Shown here one piece after another: positions 25,260-32,990 of a DNA stretch of 64,000 nt (the stretch's first letter is position 1; every line of letters starts with the position of its first letter). Under the pieces are notes generated by a model. The model was given only the letters and a program-made list of their open reading frames with translations. It did no database searches and was not told the origin of the DNA. The DNA is from Flavobacteriaceae bacterium GF1 (GTDB lineage: Bacteria > Bacteroidota > Bacteroidia > Flavobacteriales > Flavobacteriaceae). The position numbers were made by a program, and so were the translations under genes. The stretch lies in the NCBI GenBank assembly GCA_009797885.1, contig WNKP01000004.1:186001-250000 (forward strand), given 5' to 3'.

Positions 25260-26564
25260 ATGAACGGGAAAATTGCTATTTTTTGGTTTCGCCGTGACTT
25301 GAGGTTGGAGGACAATGTTGGACTGTACCAAGCCCTACAAAGTGGGTATCCGGTATACCCCATTTTCATATTTGACCCGGAAATATTGGATAAACTTCCT
25401 GAAAATGATGCCCGGGTCACCTTTATTCACGAGCAGCTCCAAAAAATTCGAAATCTACTCCAAGCCAAAGGTGATAGCTCGTTAGCCATTTACCATGGTT
25501 CCCCTAAAAAGATATTCTCGGAATTGATTGGGAAACATCATATACAGTATGTTTTTACCAACCATGATTATGAACCCTATGCCAGGGAACGTGATGTTGA
25601 AATAAAAAAGTTCCTCGAAAAGGAAGGTATTGGTTTCAAAACGTTTAGGGACCAGGTCATTTTTGAAAAAGATGAGGTGGTCAAGGACGATGGGACTCCT
25701 TATGTGGTGTACACACCGTACAAGAACCGTTGGAAGGAGACCTTTAACGCGGCAACGGATTTGGTAGATTACGCCATTGACTTTTCCAACTTTGTCAAGA
25801 ATACCAAATTGCCCGATCTCAGTCTTTCGGACCTAAGGTTTACAACATCCCCCATAAAGGTTCCCGATTATATTGTAACAAAGGAGTTGATCCAAAACTA
25901 TGAGGGGACACGTAATTTTCCCGCCAAGGAAAAAGGAACGTCCAGATTGGGCCCACATTTACGCTTTGGAACGGTTTCCATCCGTAAAATGGTAAGAAAG
26001 GCCATTCAGGAAGAAAACGAAGTGTTTTGGAACGAATTGATTTGGCGTGAGTTTTTTATGCAGATCCTCTGGCACTTTCCACATACGGTACATAAAGCTT
26101 TTAAAGCGAAATATGACCGAATCGCATGGCGTAACGACAGCATGGAATTTGAAAAGTGGAAGAAGGGGGAAACGGGGTATCCCCTTGTTGACGCAGGCAT
26201 GCGCGAACTCAACCAAACCGGGTATATGCACAATAGGGTCCGTATGTTGGTGGCCAGCTTTTTGTGCAAGCACCTATTGATCGATTGGCGCTGGGGAGAA
26301 GCATATTTTGCGGAAAAATTACTGGATTTTGAACTGGCCAGCAATGTCGGTAATTGGCAGTGGGCCTCAGGTAGTGGAGTGGACGCTGCACCCTATTTTA
26401 GAATATTCAATCCCATGACCCAAATTGATAAGTTCGATAAGCAAAAAGCATACATCAATAGATGGGTGCCGGATTTGCAGGAGCTTAGCTATCCCCCTCC
26501 AATGGTTGAACATAAGTTCGCAAGGGATCGCTGCCTTAAAATTTATAAGGAAGCCCTGGGTTAA
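25260..26564 (+). CDS. phr: Deoxyribodipyrimidine photolyase / cryptochrome, class I
   Basis: A flavoprotein of 434 aa that splits cyclobutane pyrimidine dimers with blue light, or acts as a cryptochrome. The N-terminal antenna domain begins IFWFRRDLRLEDNVGLYQAL. The C-terminal FAD domain has RLGPHLRFGTVSIR, NELIWREFFMQILWHFP, GYPLVDAGMRELNQTGYMHNR, and WQWASGSGVDAAPYFRIFNP. The set of conserved tryptophans and the FAD pocket appear intact. Third gene of the SRPBCC/SDR/photolyase operon. The short gap (45 bp) to the next gene leaves it open whether the M20 hydrolase is cotranscribed. Confidence 0.94.
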   Translation: MNGKIAIFWFRRDLRLEDNVGLYQALQSGYPVYPIFIFDPEILDKLPENDARVTFIHEQLQKIRNLLQAKGDSSLAIYHGSPKKIFSELIGKHHIQYVFTNHDYEPYARERDVEIKKFLEKEGIGFKTFRDQVIFEKDEVVKDDGTPYVVYTPYKNRWKETFNAATDLVDYAIDFSNFVKNTKLPDLSLSDLRFTTSPIKVPDYIVTKELIQNYEGTRNFPAKEKGTSRLGPHLRFGTVSIRKMVRKAIQEENEVFWNELIWREFFMQILWHFPHTVHKAFKAKYDRIAWRNDSMEFEKWKKGETGYPLVDAGMRELNQTGYMHNRVRMLVASFLCKHLLIDWRWGEAYFAEKLLDFELASNVGNWQWASGSGVDAAPYFRIFNPMTQIDKFDKQKAYINRWVPDLQELSYPPPMVEHKFARDRCLKIYKEALG

Positions 26565-26609
26565 AACAAATTTTGGTACATTGGAAGCACTACTCAAAAC
26601 CCTAGGAAA

Positions 26610-28034
26610 ATGAAAAAAACAATACTCTTATTACTTCTGCTTGTTCCCCTAATGCTGGTTTCCCAGAAAATGGGCAAAAACAAAAAGGCAGTCCTGGCGT
26701 CGGTTGAAAAACACAAAGAGCACCTAATTCAACTAAGTGATTCCATTTGGGCCTTGGCTGAAATCGCCTTTGAAGAATCCCAATCTTCCGAGGTTTTGGC
26801 ATCCTATGCCGAAAAGAACGGTCTAAAGGTCACCCGCGGCGTAGCCAATATCCCTACGGCATTCACGGCTACTTATGGGTCGGGAAAGCCCGTTATCAGT
26901 ATCCTGGGCGAGTTTGATGCCCTTCCTGGGCTTTCACAAAAAACAGTTCCCGTAAAAAATCCAATAACCGAGGGCGCTCCTGGGCATGGATGTGGACATA
27001 ATTTGTTTGGGGCCGCAAGCTTGGGATCGGCAATAGCCATTAAAGAATTGATCGAAACAGGCAAAATAAAGGGAACCGTTAAATTTTTGGGAACCCCAGC
27101 AGAGGAAAAATACTTTGCCAAAGTTTGGATGGTTGAAGCCGGACTTTGGGATGATGTGGACGTAAACATTAGTTGGCACCCTGGGGCCAATACCGAAGCG
27201 GACGTACAGAGTGGACTTTCACTAATTGACTTTATTGTTGAATTTTATGGCCAGGCGGCCCATGCCTCCGCCGATCCCTGGAATGGTCGAAGTGCCTCGG
27301 ACGCCCTGGAACTCTATACCACGGGCATGAACTATTACCGTGAACATATCAAGCCCACCTCCAGAATACACTATCATATACAGGATGGTGGCCAGGTGGT
27401 GAATGTGGTTCCCGATTATTCAAAAATCTGGGTGCGCGTGCGCGACCCTAAACGCGAGGTCATGTTACCTACCTATGAACATGTCAAAAAAATGGCAGAA
27501 GGAGCTGCTATAATGGCCAATGTAGAATATAAAATCTCGTTGGTCTCAGGGATTTATGAGATGCTCGTAAACCGTTCGGGAGGGGAAATCATGCAGCGAA
27601 ATCTGGAACTATTGGGTCCTATCACCTATACGGAAGAAGAAACCACCTTTGGAAAAGCCATCCAAAAGGCCACCGGCAAACCGGAAGTCGGTATGGACAG
27701 TAAAATCAATCCCCTTAGGGAGACCCAGGAACTCCCTGGAGGCGGTTCCACCGATGTTGGTGATGTAAGTTGGAATGTTGCCAACATCAATTTAAGCGTT
27801 ACCACAGCACCAAAGGATACCCCATGGCATTCATGGGCGGTCGTCGCGTGCGGTGGAATGAGTATTGGCCATAAAGGCATGATCTATGCTTCCAAGGCTA
27901 TGGCCATGACCATGTTGGACCTTTTTGAAAGTCCAAAGTTAGTTGAGAAGGTAAAAGAAGAATTTAGGACCCGTAAGGGAGATGTTGTGTATGAGGCCAT
28001 GATAGATGGCCCACCTCCCATCAGTGAAAACTAA
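26610..28034 (+). CDS. M20 family amidohydrolase, exported (AbgB-like)
   Basis: A 474-aa metallohydrolase with a signal peptide (cleaved near LMLVSQ). It belongs to the M20D amidohydrolases (AbgB, hippurate/indole-acetyl-amide hydrolase type): ILGEFDALPGLSQ, the metal motif GHGCGHNLFGAASLG with the metal-binding Cys, LGTPAEEKYFAK with the catalytic Glu pair, SWHPGANTE, and the dimerisation-domain AAHASADPWNGRSASDALEL. C-terminal ELPGGGSTDVGDVSW and HSWAVVACGGMSIGHKG are conserved. It probably cleaves an N-acyl or p-aminobenzoyl-glutamate-like amide in the periplasm. It is 4 bp upstream of the pirin gene and thus in the same transcription unit. Confidence 0.92.
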   Translation: MKKTILLLLLLVPLMLVSQKMGKNKKAVLASVEKHKEHLIQLSDSIWALAEIAFEESQSSEVLASYAEKNGLKVTRGVANIPTAFTATYGSGKPVISILGEFDALPGLSQKTVPVKNPITEGAPGHGCGHNLFGAASLGSAIAIKELIETGKIKGTVKFLGTPAEEKYFAKVWMVEAGLWDDVDVNISWHPGANTEADVQSGLSLIDFIVEFYGQAAHASADPWNGRSASDALELYTTGMNYYREHIKPTSRIHYHIQDGGQVVNVVPDYSKIWVRVRDPKREVMLPTYEHVKKMAEGAAIMANVEYKISLVSGIYEMLVNRSGGEIMQRNLELLGPITYTEEETTFGKAIQKATGKPEVGMDSKINPLRETQELPGGGSTDVGDVSWNVANINLSVTTAPKDTPWHSWAVVACGGMSIGHKGMIYASKAMAMTMLDLFESPKLVEKVKEEFRTRKGDVVYEAMIDGPPPISEN

Positions 28035-28038
28035 AATC

Positions 28039-29040
28039 ATGGAAGCTGTTGTAATCCGTACTTTTCCGTTAGGTTTTCCCTGGGAAACCGAAGACCCCTT
28101 TTTATTCTGTGTCCATCATTTGGACCACTACCCTAAAGGCAATGGCGAAATGGGACCTGATCCCAAGCTTTTGGAAGGTCGAAACATAGGAAATGACTTC
28201 ACCTTAAAGAACGGTTGGCGAATGTACCACGGAACCACCATTCCTGGCTTTCCCTACCATCCCCATCGAGGTTTCGAAACCATCACCATTGTGAACAAGG
28301 GATTCTGCGATCATTCGGATTCCTTGGGGGCATCTGGCCGTTTTGGTCAGGGAGACGTACAATGGATGACCGCAGGACGCGGGGTCCAGCATTCAGAAAT
28401 GTTCCCTTTGCTCAACGATGATGCCGAAAATACTTTGGAGCTTTTTCAAATTTGGTTGAATCTCCCGAAATCGGACAAATTTGTCGAACCCCATTTTAAA
28501 ATGCTGTGGCATGAAGATATTCCCATAGTGCAGGAACAAAATGCCCTCATCAAAGTCATTGCTGGAAATTACAAAGGGCATCAGGCGCCAAACCCTGCTC
28601 CCAATTCCTGGGCGGCCCATACCGAAAATGAAGTGGCTATTTGGAATATCCAGATTGAGGCAGAAACGCAATTCCTATTGCCCGAAGCTTTGGGGAATGT
28701 ATCCAGGACCTTGCATTTCTATGAAGGGGACACCCTTTCACTTGGCGGACTCAAGGTAAATCCCAACTTTGGAATCCAATTGAACCCCAAGAAAGAGGTC
28801 AGCATTAAAGCGGGAAGCAAGAAAGCGGGTCTATTGATGTTACAAGGGAAACCAATTGCAGAACCCGTTGCCAAATATGGCCCCTTTGTAATGAATACGG
28901 AAGAGGAAATTCAACAGGCCATGCAAGAATACCGATTGACACAATTTGGAGGATGGCCCTGGCCTTATCCGGATAATGTACACGAAAAGGATAGCGGTCG
29001 CTTTGCCAAATATCCAAACGGAGAATTGGAAGTACGATGA
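28039..29040 (+). CDS. Pirin family protein
   Basis: Bicupin metalloprotein of about 333 aa. The ATG at 28039 is preferred (MEAVVIRTFPL); an upstream in-frame ATG at 28006 would overlap the previous gene by 29 bp. The N-terminal cupin carries the pirin metal site YHPHRGFETITIV and later GRGVQHSEMFP. DVQWMTAGRG is also conserved. Pirins bind Fe and some act as quercetinases or redox-sensitive regulators; which applies here is unknown. Its stop overlaps the start of the next membrane-protein gene in ATGA. It lies in the run of genes following the photolyase. Confidence 0.93.
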   Translation: MEAVVIRTFPLGFPWETEDPFLFCVHHLDHYPKGNGEMGPDPKLLEGRNIGNDFTLKNGWRMYHGTTIPGFPYHPHRGFETITIVNKGFCDHSDSLGASGRFGQGDVQWMTAGRGVQHSEMFPLLNDDAENTLELFQIWLNLPKSDKFVEPHFKMLWHEDIPIVQEQNALIKVIAGNYKGHQAPNPAPNSWAAHTENEVAIWNIQIEAETQFLLPEALGNVSRTLHFYEGDTLSLGGLKVNPNFGIQLNPKKEVSIKAGSKKAGLLMLQGKPIAEPVAKYGPFVMNTEEEIQQAMQEYRLTQFGGWPWPYPDNVHEKDSGRFAKYPNGELEVR

Positions 29041-29417
29041 AACTAACATTACGGCTGGCCGCCATTTACAATATTCTTTGGGGATTTTGGGTGGTAGCAT
29101 TTCCCAATCATTTTTTTGAACTTGTGGGTATGGAGCCCCTTAACCATCCCATGGTTTGGCAAGGTATGGGAATGGTGATAGGTGTTTATGGCTTGGGCTA
29201 TTGGTGGGCCTCCTTTGACCCGGTCAAGCACTGGCCCATTGTAGCCGTAGGTTTTCTCGGAAAAATTTTTGGCCCTCTGGGGTTTCTCTTTAATTACATC
29301 AAGGGTGATGTTCCACTGGAATTTATATATACCTTGATTACGAACGATTTCATATGGTGGGTTCCCTTTGCCATCATTTTGATAAGGGTGCACCGGCAAG
29401 TCCGTTGGAAACTTTAA
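29037..29417 (+). CDS. Small four-helix membrane protein
   Basis: A 126-aa integral membrane protein with about four helices, beginning MKLTLRLAAIYNILWGFWVVAFPNHFFEL; LGYWWASFDPVKHWPIVAVGFLGKIFGPLGFLFNYIKGD in the middle and IWWVPFAIILIRVHRQ at the end. It is a member of an uncharacterised family often found with pirin or light-induced genes in Bacteroidota. It is translationally coupled to pirin by a 4-bp overlap. No catalytic residues are evident. Confidence 0.82.
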   Translation: MKLTLRLAAIYNILWGFWVVAFPNHFFELVGMEPLNHPMVWQGMGMVIGVYGLGYWWASFDPVKHWPIVAVGFLGKIFGPLGFLFNYIKGDVPLEFIYTLITNDFIWWVPFAIILIRVHRQVRWKL

Positions 29418-29432
29418 GGGCCCAAGAAAATC

Positions 29433-29801
29433 ATGAAATCGAACCTACTACGATATGGACTGGCATTTTTTATGTTCGCGGCGGGCATGAACCACTTTAT
29501 CCATCCTTCGTTTTATTATCCACTTATTCCCGGTTATTTAAAGTATCCGGAACTTATAAATTTTGGTGCAGGTGCCTTGGAAGTCATATTTGCATTTATG
29601 CTCCTTAGCCGAAACTTTAGAACCTTTGCGGTGTATGGGATTATCCTATTGCTCCTCCTCTTTGTCCCATCACATATCCATTTCATCCAAATTGGTGGAT
29701 GTATTCCCGATGGCCTCTGTACGCCGCAATGGGTGGCTTGGGTTCGATTGGTCCTCATTCATCCCCTACTGATCTATTGGGCCTGGAGCATCCGCAAGTA
29801 A
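29433..29801 (+). CDS. DoxX-like membrane protein
   Basis: A 122-aa four-helix membrane protein: LLRYGLAFFMFAAGMNHFIHPSFYYPLIPGYL, then ELINFGAGALEVIFAFMLLSRNFRTFAVYGIILLLLLFVPSHIHF, and a final helix ending YWAWSIRK. The G-x-N-H-F motif followed by P..Y....P and the E in the second helix are the DoxX-like pattern. Family members are linked to quinone or thiosulfate redox chemistry, but this branch is uncharacterised. Begins 15 bp after the previous gene, closing the pirin cluster. Confidence 0.84.
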   Translation: MKSNLLRYGLAFFMFAAGMNHFIHPSFYYPLIPGYLKYPELINFGAGALEVIFAFMLLSRNFRTFAVYGIILLLLLFVPSHIHFIQIGGCIPDGLCTPQWVAWVRLVLIHPLLIYWAWSIRK

Positions 29802-29813
29802 TACGTGCCGTTT

Positions 29814-29955
29814 TTGTTTAATCAGAATTCGCTTTTTGAGATTCGAATTAAACCATAGTACATTATCATCAACAGAGGCTATTCCAGCAATTGACCCAAT
29901 TTTAAAAGTTCTTCACCCAAAATTCAAAAGTTAAACAGAATTTGAATTATATTTA
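29814..29955 (+). promoter_or_regulatory. Operator-like repeats and promoter of the BLUF gene
   Basis: TTGTTTAA (29814-29821) and TTAAACCA (29848-29855) form an inverted repeat with 26 bp between arms, exactly 10 bp (one helical turn) more than in the photolyase promoter. A third copy, TTAAACA (29931-29937), stands 10 bp before a -7 box TATATTTA (29948-29955), which is 26 bp from the ATG. TTAAACA, the following AATT and the -7 box align without gaps with the photolyase promoter. Confidence 0.55.
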
Positions 29956-29981
29956 AATCACAATCCATATAAAAAGTACAT

Positions 29982-30407
29982 ATGCATTCGCTAGTTTACC
30001 GTTCGGCAGCGAATGAATCCTTTACCATTCCAGAAATCTATGGTATGTTGAGTAATGCGAAGGATTACAATGCTGAACACGGCATCACTGGATGTCTATT
30101 ATACCATAACTCACAATTTCTTCAACTTCTGGAAGGTGAGGAAGGCGAGGTCCTGAAATTGTTCCAAAAGATAACGATGGATAAGAGACACCATGATATT
30201 CTCTTGATTGAGAGTGAGTATTCCAATACGCGGCTTTTTGGCGAATGGAGCATGGCATTTCATGATTATGGGCAAAATGGACTATCTGCAAACTTAAAAC
30301 TAAATCAGATCGATGCTTTTCTGAAGCAATCGGATGCCTTTAACAGAAAAAGCGCGCCCGTACTCAAATTTTTCTCTGCGGTTAAGGACATTTTATTTTC
30401 AAATTGA
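29982..30407 (+). CDS. BLUF-domain blue-light photoreceptor
   Basis: A 141-aa short BLUF protein that binds FAD and senses blue light. All photocycle residues are in place and correctly spaced: Tyr6, Asn30, Gln48, Trp89 and Met91 (the spacings Y+24 N, +18 Q, and W/M at +83/+85 match AppA). Motifs are SLVYRSA, HGITGCLLYH, FLQLLEGE and GEWSMAF. There is only a short C-terminal helical region (about residues 100-141) and no fused output domain, so the signal must go to a partner protein. The upstream region carries the motif shared with the photolyase operon. It is followed at once by a four-helix membrane protein gene, a candidate partner. Confidence 0.95.
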   Translation: MHSLVYRSAANESFTIPEIYGMLSNAKDYNAEHGITGCLLYHNSQFLQLLEGEEGEVLKLFQKITMDKRHHDILLIESEYSNTRLFGEWSMAFHDYGQNGLSANLKLNQIDAFLKQSDAFNRKSAPVLKFFSAVKDILFSN

Positions 30408-30408
30408 A

Positions 30409-30816
30409 TTGCTGCAATCACTGTCCCTTATTTTTGATACCGGTTGCCTAATTCTTATTTGGCTGGTCCAACTGGTCATTTATCCCAGTTTTCAGTACTA
30501 CAGCCCATCGGACTTAAAAAAGTGGCATTCCAAATATACCGGACAAATTACTGTGGTGGTATTGCCGTTAATGATGGGGCAGCTCATTACGTCCAGTATG
30601 TTGGCCTATCTGGAAATTTCCGCCCTAAACTTGACCAAACTTGCCTTAATCCTCATCAATTGGGTGTTGACCTTTGTGGTTTTTGTCCCCTTGCATCAAA
30701 AGTTGGAACATATTGCGGAGCCTTTGCAGCTTACCAACGCTTTGATCGTCAAAAATTGGCTAAGGACCTTTATTTGGAGTCTCATTTTCCTTCTCACTTT
30801 ATTTAAAGGCCTTTAA
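30409..30816 (+). CDS. Four-helix membrane protein downstream of BLUF
   Basis: Integral membrane protein of about 135 aa. The likely start is the TTG at 30409, 1 bp after the BLUF stop; the only in-frame ATG (30334) would overlap the BLUF gene by 74 bp. Helices: SLIFDTGCLILIWLVQLVIYPSF, then ITVVVLPLMMGQLITSSMLAYL, LALILINWVLTFVVFVPLH and a last helix TFIWSLIFLLTLF. The Tyr-Pro after helix 1 and the HxK...H pattern resemble DUF1772-type proteins, but the match is weak. Its position makes it a possible partner of the BLUF receptor or part of the same light response. Confidence 0.7.
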   Translation: MLQSLSLIFDTGCLILIWLVQLVIYPSFQYYSPSDLKKWHSKYTGQITVVVLPLMMGQLITSSMLAYLEISALNLTKLALILINWVLTFVVFVPLHQKLEHIAEPLQLTNALIVKNWLRTFIWSLIFLLTLFKGL

Positions 30817-30950
30817 ACATCTCCATTGGTATTGCCCCAAATGGATTTTTAGCGTCAACTTCCATCCAAGCCCCAGAAAAGGCAACAAGGACTGTAACTT
30901 TTTCCAAAATCCATAGTCTTTGTAGGTATCCACTCAAATACAGCTGAAAA

Positions 30951-32990
30951 ATGATTTCATCCGGCCCTATACATTATCGACTGGCCCTCTTGGCATGCCT
31001 TTTGTCAATGCCCTTCCTATTTGCGGAACCCTTAAGCACGCATATGCCCATATCCAATGGTGCCGTGGCATACGCCTACCCCATCCATTCTATTGTTATT
31101 GATGGAAATTCGGAGGATTGGCCCAGTTCTTTCCAGAAATACCCAATAGCGGTGACCCCCTATGGAAAATCGCCTGAAAAAGAGGATTTTGAAGCTTATT
31201 TCCAGGTAGGCCATAATTTGGATGAGCAAGCTCTTTATCTGCTTATTACCGTTATTGATGACAATCGTGTTGTGGATAACAGCGAAAATGCAAACTGGAA
31301 TACCCAAGACACCTATACCCTATATCTTGATCCCAAGCACGACCATAGGGGATCTGGAGTAAGTTTTTTCCAGTTTGGCGAAAACTTCAAGGGTGATGTC
31401 AATTACAATACGAATTGGGATCCCGATGCAAAGGAATTTAATTGGGACAGTGTTGTAATACATACCGTGACATCTGGAAAAACCACTCATTATGAAGTCA
31501 AAGTAAACCTGGGGAACCATCTAAAACTAAACAAAACCATTGGCGTGGACCATGTTATTGTTGATAAGGACTTTGATGATGGCGAAGGGGACATATCTTT
31601 TATGGCCTGGGGAATGGAAGGTGGAAAAAGTCGGTCCCCCGTTCGCCTTGGGGACATTGTTCCCGTGGCTGGAAAGACTAAAATTGCAAAAGTGACGGGT
31701 ATGGTGAAATGGAAAGATACTTCCATCAAGAAGATGACCAGTAGGGTAACGCTCCTCAATGCGGAATACAAAAATCTCTGGTCCGTAGCACAAATAGACA
31801 GTACCGGTAACTACGATATCATGCTACCCGAGGGTAGCTATATGGCAAAACCCTTTTGGCAATTTCGGGGTGACCACCGAATTGATGTAAATAAAAGCAC
31901 GGTATCCTTTTCGATAAAGGATGGAGCCAATACTAAGGTAAAGGACCTTGAGCTTTTAACAGAAGCCCCTATGGATATTATTCCTGAAAAGGGAATACTG
32001 GCAACCTTTGACCCCAATAAACCGGATATCCTTGATGAATTTGTACAGCGTTACAGGGCGTATTATTCAATTCCCGGGGTCTCTTTGGCCGTAATAAAAG
32101 AAGGAAAAGTGGTTTATCACAACACCTACGGTTTCAAAAACGCTTACACCCAAGCCCCCGTTGATTCCAACACCCTGTTTGAGGCCGCTTCCATCACCAA
32201 GCCCGTTTTTGGCTTTGCCGTATGTAGGCTGGTGGAAAAGGGGGTATTGGATTTGGACAGACCATTATACACCTATTTACCGTTTGAGGAGATTGCACAT
32301 GATGAGCGCTATAAACTCATTACGGCCAGACACGTTCTTTCCCACCAAACAGGTTTTCCCAATTGGGCCTGGATGAACGAGGATGGAAAAATCGACATTA
32401 AATTTACCCCGGGCACTGCCTATGGTTATTCCGGTGAAGGTTTTGAGTACTTAAAGCGTGTGGTGACAAAAATAACGGCTAAAGATGTTGAGACCATACT
32501 AACGGAAGAGGTTTTAAACCCATTGGGATTGACCAATACCTACTTCTCAGAAAACGATTATTTAAAGACTGTGGTCGCCAACGGCCATATTGGGAAGTTC
32601 CCTACCCGCTCCGATCTACCCAAAGAACCGGGAATGGCATGGAGCATGCATACCGAAGCCAAAGCTTTTTCCAGTTTTGCATTGGGCCTATTGGAAAAAA
32701 AGGGCTTACAACCGGAAACCTATGAAAACATGTTTGCCATACAAACCGAAATTGATTCCGATTCAACAAACGAGGAATGGAAGGAATATTTTGGTTTGGG
32801 TATTGCCTTGGAAGAAACTCCTTTTGGTCCTGCTTTTGGCCATGGCGGCAACAATGGTGACTTTAAGTGTCAGTTTAAAATATACTCCGAACTAAACACG
32901 GGATTCATTGTTTTCACCAACAGTAATAAAGGTGATGATTTGCACAGCGCACTGGATGAATTTTTAATTACCGGAAAAAGAGAGGACTAA
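30951..32990 (+). CDS. CBM9-like domain fused to serine beta-lactamase-family hydrolase
   Basis: A 679-aa exported protein (signal peptide to about residue 25). Residues 40-240 look like a CBM9-type carbohydrate-binding domain: SIVIDGNSEDWP, YFQVGHNLDEQALYLLITVIDD and YTLYLDPKHDHRGSG. A short beta-sandwich (about 250-345) resembling a carboxypeptidase regulatory domain follows. The C-terminal half is a beta-lactamase/DD-peptidase-like serine hydrolase: Ser414-x-x-Lys417 in EAASITK, Tyr in YGYSGEG and the HGG box in FGHGGNNG. It may act on a polysaccharide-linked ester or amide or on cell-wall peptides. The stop codon overlaps that of convergent murA by 4 bp. Confidence 0.87.
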   Translation: MISSGPIHYRLALLACLLSMPFLFAEPLSTHMPISNGAVAYAYPIHSIVIDGNSEDWPSSFQKYPIAVTPYGKSPEKEDFEAYFQVGHNLDEQALYLLITVIDDNRVVDNSENANWNTQDTYTLYLDPKHDHRGSGVSFFQFGENFKGDVNYNTNWDPDAKEFNWDSVVIHTVTSGKTTHYEVKVNLGNHLKLNKTIGVDHVIVDKDFDDGEGDISFMAWGMEGGKSRSPVRLGDIVPVAGKTKIAKVTGMVKWKDTSIKKMTSRVTLLNAEYKNLWSVAQIDSTGNYDIMLPEGSYMAKPFWQFRGDHRIDVNKSTVSFSIKDGANTKVKDLELLTEAPMDIIPEKGILATFDPNKPDILDEFVQRYRAYYSIPGVSLAVIKEGKVVYHNTYGFKNAYTQAPVDSNTLFEAASITKPVFGFAVCRLVEKGVLDLDRPLYTYLPFEEIAHDERYKLITARHVLSHQTGFPNWAWMNEDGKIDIKFTPGTAYGYSGEGFEYLKRVVTKITAKDVETILTEEVLNPLGLTNTYFSENDYLKTVVANGHIGKFPTRSDLPKEPGMAWSMHTEAKAFSSFALGLLEKKGLQPETYENMFAIQTEIDSDSTNEEWKEYFGLGIALEETPFGPAFGHGGNNGDFKCQFKIYSELNTGFIVFTNSNKGDDLHSALDEFLITGKRED

